Positions 58,501-64,000 of a stretch of DNA of 64,000 nt are shown here, piece after piece. Where the stretch lies: positions 40,727 to 104,726 of the forward strand of contig JAZRVT010000015.1 in assembly GCA_045599325.1 (NCBI GenBank). Reading direction: 5' to 3'. Made by a program: the position numbers and the translations under genes. The stretch comes from Cacconaster sp045599325 (GTDB lineage: Bacteria > Bacteroidota > Bacteroidia > Bacteroidales > UBA932). Within the stretch, counting starts at the first letter, position 1; each line of letters opens with the position of its first letter. A model generated the notes under the pieces. The model was not told the DNA's origin and searched no databases. It was given only the letters and a program-made list of their open reading frames with translations.

Positions 58501-61500
58501 TTCCGCTTACGCAAAAAGCAGGATGAACGCCAGATTGTCCGTCCGTGACATATTGAAATATCCGACTGTCAGGGAACTGGCTGCCAGACTGCAGTTCGAG
58601 GAAGCTGCGGGGAATACGGCTGACAGCAGGCTGACGTCCGCTCCTCTGTCATTCCCGCAGCTCGGCATCTATTCTGAATGCGTGAGCAGCCCGGATGATA
58701 TCCAGTACAACATACCGGAATGTATGGCGATGCCTCAGGGCATCACGGCGGATGAGCTCAGGGCCGCTGTCGTGAAGGTCGTGGAGGCGCACCCGTATCT
58801 CCTCACCCATTTCCAGACAGATGACAACGGAGAGGCATACCAGTGTCCGATGGAGGACCAGGACTTGGAGATTCCGGTGCTGGAGATGTCGGAGGCGGAT
58901 CTCGAGCGCAGGAAAAAGGATTTCGTGCGTCCGTTCGATCTGCAGGGCGGCAGGCTTTGCCGCTTCGAGGTCGTCCGGACAGAGTCCGGAGTCTGTCTGC
59001 TTGCCGATTTCCATCATCTCGTGATGGACGGCGGCTCCATTGACATATTCTACAGGCAGCTCTGCCGTGTACTTGACGGTCAGACGCTTGAAAAGGAAAA
59101 ATACGACTACTACAAGTTCGCTGCCGGGCAGAGGACAGACGGTTCGACTGAGCAGTTCTTCGCCGGTCAGCTGGGCCGTATAGAAGAGGCTTCCGTGCTC
59201 CTTCCTGACATATATGAAAGCGATGGCAGCCACGATATGGCGGAAGCGAAATGCAAGACTGACCTGAATGCGGTGCAGGAGAAGTGCAAGGCGCTTGGCA
59301 TAACACCGGCGGCACTGTACCTCGCTGCCGTGACCCTTGCAGTCAGCAAATATACAGCAGAGGAGACTGTCGGCATCTGCACAGTTTCCAACGGCAGAAG
59401 CGACCTGAATCTGACGGGCACATTCGGAATGTTCGTGAACACTCTTCCTCTGGTCGCCACTGTCGACTCTTCTCTTTCCGTGGATGATTACCTGCGCCAG
59501 ATGGCCGATACGTTCCTCGATACCCTCTCCAACGAGAACTATCCGTATGGCAGGATTGTAGAGAAGTTCGGATATTCCGCCAGCATAATGTATGCATATC
59601 AGGTGGGTGTCCTCAACAGATACAGCTGCGAAAAGGGTGAGCTGAAGCTTCAGAAGCTTGATATCCAGAAGGCCAAGTTCCCTGTCTCCGTCCTCATCGA
59701 AGGTGACGCAGAACAGGGCGGCGTGATCAATGTGCAGTACGACTCAACCCTTTTCTCCGCCGGAATGATGGAAGGTTTCGGCCTCGCCGTCAAACATATA
59801 GCAGAGGAGATGCTTAAGAAAGAGAGGGTCGGAGACGTGGAGCTGTGCGATGAGAAGATGACAGCCCTGCTCGACTCCTTCAACGTCAAGGATATCTCCG
59901 TGTCTGCGGAAGAGGATGCCGGGGAAACCGTGCTGTCCCTGTTCCGCAGGGCGGCAAAGCAGTATCCCGACAACGTGGCCGCTGTGTTCAACGGCAGGAA
60001 ATATACGTACAGGGAACTGGATGAGCTGACTGACAGGATAGGCGGCCTGATATACGGCAAGGTCAAGGAGTGCGGAAAGCCCGAACCGGTCGTCTCCATA
60101 CTCATTCCGAGGAACGAATACATATTCATCCTGCCTCTCGCGGCGATGAAGGCCGGATGTGCATATCAGCCTCTCGACCCGAGCTATCCTCAGGAGCGTC
60201 TCAACTTTATGGTCAGGGATGCGGACGCAGCCCTGCTGATAGTTGATGACGGACTCAGCTCCATCATAAACGGATATGAAGGCGAAACAGTGCTGACCGG
60301 CGGACTCGAAGGAATCGGGCCGCAGGAAGTCCCGGCGGACAGTCTCAGGCCGGAAAGCCTCTTCATCCTGCTTTACACTTCCGGCTCTACAGGAGTGCCG
60401 AAGGGCGTGATGCTCGAGCACCAGAACCTTGTGGCCTTCATAAAGTGGTACCGCCGGTATTATGGCCTCAAGCCTGAACACAATGTCGCCGCTTATGCAT
60501 CGTTCGGTTTCGATGCCGATATGATGGACCTGTATCCTGCTCTGACGACAGGCGCTACGGTCCACATCATCCCGGAGGAAATACGTCTGGACCTGGCGGC
60601 CCTCAACAGTTATTTCGAAGCGAACGGCATCACGCACAGCTTCATCACCACTCAGGTCGGCGTGCAGTTCCTGCTGAACACCGACAACCGCTCGCTTCAG
60701 CATCTCAGTGTGGGCGGAGAGAAACTTGTAAGCGTCGACCCTCCGGCAGGATACACCTTCACAAACGGGTACGGCCCTACCGAATGCACCATCTTCTCGA
60801 CAGTGGCGCCTGTGCTCAGGAAGGAGCCGAACATCCCTATTGGCAAACCTGTCGATTCTGTGCGCTGCTATGTGATGGACAAGGAGCTGCACCGTCTGCC
60901 CGCAGGCGCTGCCGGTGAGCTCGTCATTGCCGGCGCTCAGGTCGGCCGCGGTTATCTCAACCATCCTGACAAGAGTGCCGAAGTCTTCTTCACCCTTGAT
61001 GGCGAACGTGCATATCACAGCGGTGACATCGTGCGCTACCGTATGGACGGCAACATAGAATTCGTCGGCCGAAAGGACGGACAGGTCAAGATCCGCGGCT
61101 TCCGTGTCGAGCTTAAGGAAGTCGAGGCCGTGATACGTGAATTCGAAGGCATAGATGACGTGACCGTGCAGGCATTCGACGGCCCGGACGGAGGCAAGTT
61201 CTTAGCCGCTTATGTCGTCAGTGCCGGTACGGTGGATACCGACGCGCTCAACAGTTTCATACGCGACCGCAAACCGCCGTATATGGTTCCGGCAGTGACT
61301 GTGCAGATAGAGAGCATCCCGCTGAATGTCAACCAGAAGGTGGACAGGAAGGCGCTTCCGAAGCCGCAGCCGGAGTTGAAGGACAGATCCGCAGCCGCTC
61401 CTGCCGCACCGCTCAACGACCTGGAGAAGGAGCTCAAGGCCATAATCTCGTCCGTCGTCAGCACGGAGGATTTCTCCATCACCGACCCTCTCGGGTACGT

Positions 61501-64000
61501 GGGGCTTTCATCGATTTCCAGCATCAGGCTCGCGGTTCTGGTCTACAAGAGATTCGGTGTTCAGATCAAATCCAGGGACCTTGCCCGTACCGGCACACTG
61601 CAGAGCATTGAGAACGAAATCCTCCAGACCTGGATGAGCGGAAGGGCGGACATCCCTGCCGGAATCGCCCCTGCCGATGGCGGCAAAGCCGCGGCGGACT
61701 CATCCGTGTCCCGGGGCCGGCTGGAGTCGGCACCTCTCACATTCCCTCAGCAGGGAGTGTTCGTGGACTGCCAGATGAATCCGGATACCACTATGTACAA
61801 CATCCCTGAGGCCTTCACCTTCCCGGCAGGCGTTCCGGCTGATGCGCTGTGCCGTGCCGTCGAGGATGTCGCGCAGCTGCATCCGGCCCTTTTCTGCAAT
61901 TTCTTCCAGACCGGTGACGGCGTCGAAATGCGCCTTGCGGAGGACCGCACATTCAAAGTGGCCTCAAAGACGGTGGACCTTGCAGGGCTCGAGGCGGAGA
62001 AGTCCGCCTTCGTGCGTCCTTACGACCTGGAGAAAGACCGCCTCCTGCGTGCAGAGGTTCTCTCCGGCCCTGACGGACGGTGCACACTCCTTCTCGACAT
62101 GCACCATCTGGTCGCCGACGGAATTTCGCTCGACCTTTTTGTAGGACAAGTGACTTCACTTCTGGACGGGGAACCGGTGGAGAAGGAATCATATGATTAC
62201 CTCCGCTTTGCGAAAGCCCAGAATGACAGGGCCGCAGAGGGCGGTCTGCAGGAGGCGAAGGAGTTCTATGACAATATGTTCTCGCAGTATGAAGCTGCGG
62301 CGACAGTCCCTCCTGACAAGACTTCCACAGGCGATGGTATGCCTGTCCAGACATCGACTCCGATACCGGACTCCCTTCTGACCCTGAAACTGCCTCAGGG
62401 TGTCACACAGGCTCATTTCTGGTATGCCGCATTCAACTATGCGCTGTCAAGATACGCAAACACCAAAGATGTCTACACTGCTTTCATCAGCGGCGGCCGC
62501 CAGAACATTGACATCATCGACACTGTAGGTATGTTTGTGAACACGCTTCCTTTCGCCGCCCACATCAAGGACCAGACGGTAAGTGAGTTCATCGCAGAGA
62601 CAGGCGGCCTTTTTGAAGAAGTCCTCGACCACGAGAACTATCCTTTCGCGCGCATAGCCGCCGACTATGACTTCAAGGGGTGCGCGAGCTACGCCTACCA
62701 GATGGGCGTGAAGAGAGCAAGGTGCGTTGCAGGCGCCGCCGTTGAGGCCGCATCGCTGGCCCGTTCCAAGGCAAAGATCGGGCTGAGCATCTTCATTAAG
62801 GATGAAGAGGGCGTACCAAGCGTCGTGGCGGAATATGATGATTCGCAGTACAGCAATGACCTTGCGCTCCATTTCACCGAGAGCATAGTGGCCGTCGCGG
62901 AGCATTTCGCTGCAGCAATGGACGAAAAAGTCAAAGGCATCAGCATAATGAGCGAGCGCCAGCGGCTTGAGGTCGAAGGAATGCACAGCGTCAATGAAGA
63001 TATGACGTTCCCGATACGGACCTTCCACGAAGGAATAGAGCGCTGGGCGGCTGAAACTCCTGACGCACTTGCTCTGATGGCCTGCGACCGGGATATGACC
63101 TACAGAGAGTACAACGAGGAGGCCAACCGGCTGGCCAGGGCTCTTATGAACCGCGGAATGAAATATGGCGACCGTGTCGTCCTGCTTCTTCCGCGCCGCA
63201 GCTTCTATCTCACTTCGATGTTCGCAGTGATGAAGTGCGGAGGTGCGTTCATCCCTATGGATCCGGAATATCCGGCTGACCGCATCGCCTATATCCTCGA
63301 TGACTCCGAAGGACGTTTCGTGATAACGACACCTGAGAAGGTGGCCGACTATCCGGGACGTGCCATCGATATCTTCCAGCTGCTGAAAGAAGCCGGAGAG
63401 CTCTCCGGCGACAACCTCGACATAAAGGTTGACCCGCACGACCTTGCATACCTTATCTATACGAGCGGCTCAACAGGCCGTCCGAAGGGTGTGATGATCG
63501 AGCACCTGGGCGCAGCCTCATTCCTCACCTTCTACAAGAGTGACACTAACTTCGGCTCCGACAGCAATGCAAACCGCTTCGGACTCTGCCAGTCGACCGT
63601 ATCGTTCGACCTGTCGGTAGGTGAGATCGGAGTCCAGGTCTTCAACGGAGCAACAGTGGTCTTTGCGAACGAAGACGAGATTATGAGCCCTGTCGAGATG
63701 GTCAGGCTGTGCAGGCGCACCGGGACACAGACCATCAGCGGCACGCCTTCCCGCCTTGCCGTGAACCTTGAGCTGGAGGAGTACTACAACCTTGTCAAGG
63801 AGCAGATGAAATGCGTCGTGACCGGCGGCGAGAAGCTTCCGGGAGCCCTTCTCGACGAGCTTGAGAAGATGGACGTCTACATCATCAACACATACGGCCC
63901 TACTGAGACCACGATGGGCAGCAGCGCCGGAGTGCTCAACGGCACGCGTGAGATACACGTGGGCAAGCCTTTCACCAACTATACTTACCAGGTGCTTGAC
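55580..64000 (+). CDS. Non-ribosomal peptide synthetase, C-A-T-C-A-T-C-A..., partial
   Basis: One open frame from ATG 55580 to the right edge (at least 2807 aa), 36 nt after the MATE gene. Module 1: condensation domain HHLVFDG (His126-His127, Asp131), adenylation domain with YTSGSTGRPKG (573-583), TYGPTE and the KLNGLRIELGEVE region, carrier domain with VGLTSLL (Ser968). Module 2: HHLVMDG (1145-1151), YTSGSTGVPKG (from 1599), carrier VGLSSIS (Ser1978). Module 3: HHLVADG (2175-2181), YTSGSTGRPKG (from 2627), then cut. All three His-His-Asp sites are intact, so all condensation domains look active. No epimerase, methyltransferase or thioesterase is visible yet. Beginning with a condensation domain implies an acylated first residue or an upstream partner. 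Confidence 0.95.
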   Translation, partial: MENRLTSAQTGVYTDCLLNPDTLEYNTPYRACFPQEIPAEEVARAVRQVIECHPVLFSTFAESEEGPVQVCPDTYKAEVPLCRVTDEEARDIAAGFARRFDIESGPLYRAEVLDTPSGAILLYDFHHLVFDGSSRYIFMTQLCSALDGTAPSAEPHSYADFAAAQQSRDFSADKAYYDTLLNGVEVTSLPHDINGQGQGHADYKIPVSAPDVMERAKALGTAPSALFLSAAIYTISRYANTRTVSMTTISNGRQNPLTEGVVGMFVNTLPVVGSVEDISVREFILRNRDVQMETRDHQEYPFSNIVNDHAFQSRLRFTYQYGTLRQRYSVRAGEIEHSALFVNSHDNDCTISIGGEPGCPVIVINYDTSAYSPDFIRRFAESLDAVASHFLEDPDAPLRGVSIMSENQKAEVEAMHKTCFDPSAVRFRLFHQCIEHWAQATPDKTAVIACNGTLTYREFNEKANVIANALIAKGVAPGDRICLLLPRKSWHLLAMFGTMKAGAAYIPCDPEYPADRIRLITEDSHARFVITTKDKMADYADRALDIEELLAEEVPVTDPGLEMSSDSLAYLIYTSGSTGRPKGVMLRHIGICNYLTDHPEDRHFHCLVHGCKAMLCITTVSFDLSLKEIGAALFNGMTLVFANEDQVNDPLALAELMTRTEVDGFSGTPSRLKMFLDLPEFQRAFARCRFIVLGGEKYPPALLPQVKALAPDARLFNTYGPTEISVSCNGKELTHSDRITIGKPLLNVVEYVVDSDLNELPAGVTGELLIGGLGVSAGYNDLPDKTAEAFIDYRGTRCYKSGDYAYWNDEGEVVILGRKDNQIKLNGLRIELGEVETVLNRQPQVKEGVVMIRNVQGHDHLVAYFVPAAAGTETGSADFIEDLKSQMGKSLTHYMIPTIFVQLEKMPISPNGKTDLKALPEPAADCSEEEMVKPETEEEKALYDIVAEITGGTAFGTTTNLISVGLTSLLAIRLSAYAKSRMNARLSVRDILKYPTVRELAARLQFEEAAGNTADSRLTSAPLSFPQLGIYSECVSSPDDIQYNIPECMAMPQGITADELRAAVVKVVEAHPYLLTHFQTDDNGEAYQCPMEDQDLEIPVLEMSEADLERRKKDFVRPFDLQGGRLCRFEVVRTESGVCLLADFHHLVMDGGSIDIFYRQLCRVLDGQTLEKEKYDYYKFAAGQRTDGSTEQFFAGQLGRIEEASVLLPDIYESDGSHDMAEAKCKTDLNAVQEKCKALGITPAALYLAAVTLAVSKYTAEETVGICTVSNGRSDLNLTGTFGMFVNTLPLVATVDSSLSVDDYLRQMADTFLDTLSNENYPYGRIVEKFGYSASIMYAYQVGVLNRYSCEKGELKLQKLDIQKAKFPVSVLIEGDAEQGGVINVQYDSTLFSAGMMEGFGLAVKHIAEEMLKKERVGDVELCDEKMTALLDSFNVKDISVSAEEDAGETVLSLFRRAAKQYPDNVAAVFNGRKYTYRELDELTDRIGGLIYGKVKECGKPEPVVSILIPRNEYIFILPLAAMKAGCAYQPLDPSYPQERLNFMVRDADAALLIVDDGLSSIINGYEGETVLTGGLEGIGPQEVPADSLRPESLFILLYTSGSTGVPKGVMLEHQNLVAFIKWYRRYYGLKPEHNVAAYASFGFDADMMDLYPALTTGATVHIIPEEIRLDLAALNSYFEANGITHSFITTQVGVQFLLNTDNRSLQHLSVGGEKLVSVDPPAGYTFTNGYGPTECTIFSTVAPVLRKEPNIPIGKPVDSVRCYVMDKELHRLPAGAAGELVIAGAQVGRGYLNHPDKSAEVFFTLDGERAYHSGDIVRYRMDGNIEFVGRKDGQVKIRGFRVELKEVEAVIREFEGIDDVTVQAFDGPDGGKFLAAYVVSAGTVDTDALNSFIRDRKPPYMVPAVTVQIESIPLNVNQKVDRKALPKPQPELKDRSAAAPAAPLNDLEKELKAIISSVVSTEDFSITDPLGYVGLSSISSIRLAVLVYKRFGVQIKSRDLARTGTLQSIENEILQTWMSGRADIPAGIAPADGGKAAADSSVSRGRLESAPLTFPQQGVFVDCQMNPDTTMYNIPEAFTFPAGVPADALCRAVEDVAQLHPALFCNFFQTGDGVEMRLAEDRTFKVASKTVDLAGLEAEKSAFVRPYDLEKDRLLRAEVLSGPDGRCTLLLDMHHLVADGISLDLFVGQVTSLLDGEPVEKESYDYLRFAKAQNDRAAEGGLQEAKEFYDNMFSQYEAAATVPPDKTSTGDGMPVQTSTPIPDSLLTLKLPQGVTQAHFWYAAFNYALSRYANTKDVYTAFISGGRQNIDIIDTVGMFVNTLPFAAHIKDQTVSEFIAETGGLFEEVLDHENYPFARIAADYDFKGCASYAYQMGVKRARCVAGAAVEAASLARSKAKIGLSIFIKDEEGVPSVVAEYDDSQYSNDLALHFTESIVAVAEHFAAAMDEKVKGISIMSERQRLEVEGMHSVNEDMTFPIRTFHEGIERWAAETPDALALMACDRDMTYREYNEEANRLARALMNRGMKYGDRVVLLLPRRSFYLTSMFAVMKCGGAFIPMDPEYPADRIAYILDDSEGRFVITTPEKVADYPGRAIDIFQLLKEAGELSGDNLDIKVDPHDLAYLIYTSGSTGRPKGVMIEHLGAASFLTFYKSDTNFGSDSNANRFGLCQSTVSFDLSVGEIGVQVFNGATVVFANEDEIMSPVEMVRLCRRTGTQTISGTPSRLAVNLELEEYYNLVKEQMKCVVTGGEKLPGALLDELEKMDVYIINTYGPTETTMGSSAGVLNGTREIHVGKPFTNYTYQVLD

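Noticed and set aside
1..64000. tRNA/rRNA genes, CRISPR arrays, prophage or transposase genes
   Set aside because: Intergenic gaps are almost all too short, and none shows tRNA-like cloverleaf ends, direct-repeat arrays or transposase motifs.

Overview
The window is a chromosomal stretch of a GC-rich member of the Bacteroidota, most probably order Bacteroidales (Alistipes-like or uncultured relatives of similar GC). The basis is promoters of the TAnnTTTG type, a lipidated TamA homologue (TamL), DUF349 and PG_1098-type proteins, an insert-containing IspG, PPi-type phosphofructokinase signatures, and start codons with little Shine-Dalgarno sequence. Coding density is very high. I saw no tRNA, rRNA, CRISPR array, phage gene or insertion sequence.

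Layout. 1-13890 (minus): a housekeeping run rfbB > SpoU methyltransferase > tamL > ligA > BrkB protein > rel > Ig-like lipoprotein > outer-membrane barrel > ispG > CocE/NonD hydrolase (cut by the left edge). 14028-16741 (plus): PPi-type phosphofructokinase and a cytoplasmic GH13 enzyme. 16755-21910 (minus): DUF349 protein, yidC, PLP-binding YggS protein, small lipoprotein. 21983-25016 (plus): trmD, a 5'-nucleotidase-like lipoprotein, and an orphan lipoprotein of a radical-SAM-associated family. 25029-27046 (minus): yitT-type transporter and gapA, separated by a strong terminator. 27178-36302 (plus): surE-lpxB-dapF, then a GC-rich inverted-repeat element, then an outputless membrane sensor, trkH, a RecD-like helicase, a PG_1098-type methyltransferase and a LOG-family protein. 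36309-40836 (minus): zinc metallopeptidase, S9 peptidase, ABC exporter.

Two accessory systems stand out. 40912-44899 (plus) is a tightly overlapping five-gene operon: HPr-kinase-like protein, soluble S24/S26 peptidase, PqqD/RRE protein, ABC transporter without a peptidase domain, and protein-tyrosine phosphatase. It resembles a ribosomal-peptide modification system, but has no radical SAM or cyclase enzyme and no visible precursor. After the rhamnose operon rhaBATD (44919-49370, minus), a second unit starts at 49426 and runs off the right edge: SpoIIE-type phosphatase, STAS antagonist, class-C beta-lactamase-like lipoprotein, stand-alone condensation-type acyltransferase, a MATE transporter fused to a GHKL (RsbW-like) ATPase domain, and a giant NRPS with at least three C-A modules (C-A-T-C-A-T-C-A...).

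My leading candidate for a new system is this NRPS cluster. It carries what looks like a complete phosphatase / STAS antagonist / kinase-like partner-switching set, with the kinase-like domain attached to the putative product exporter and no sigma factor in sight. The RRE-kinase-phosphatase operon is second. All assignments were made by eye from motifs; no search was run.
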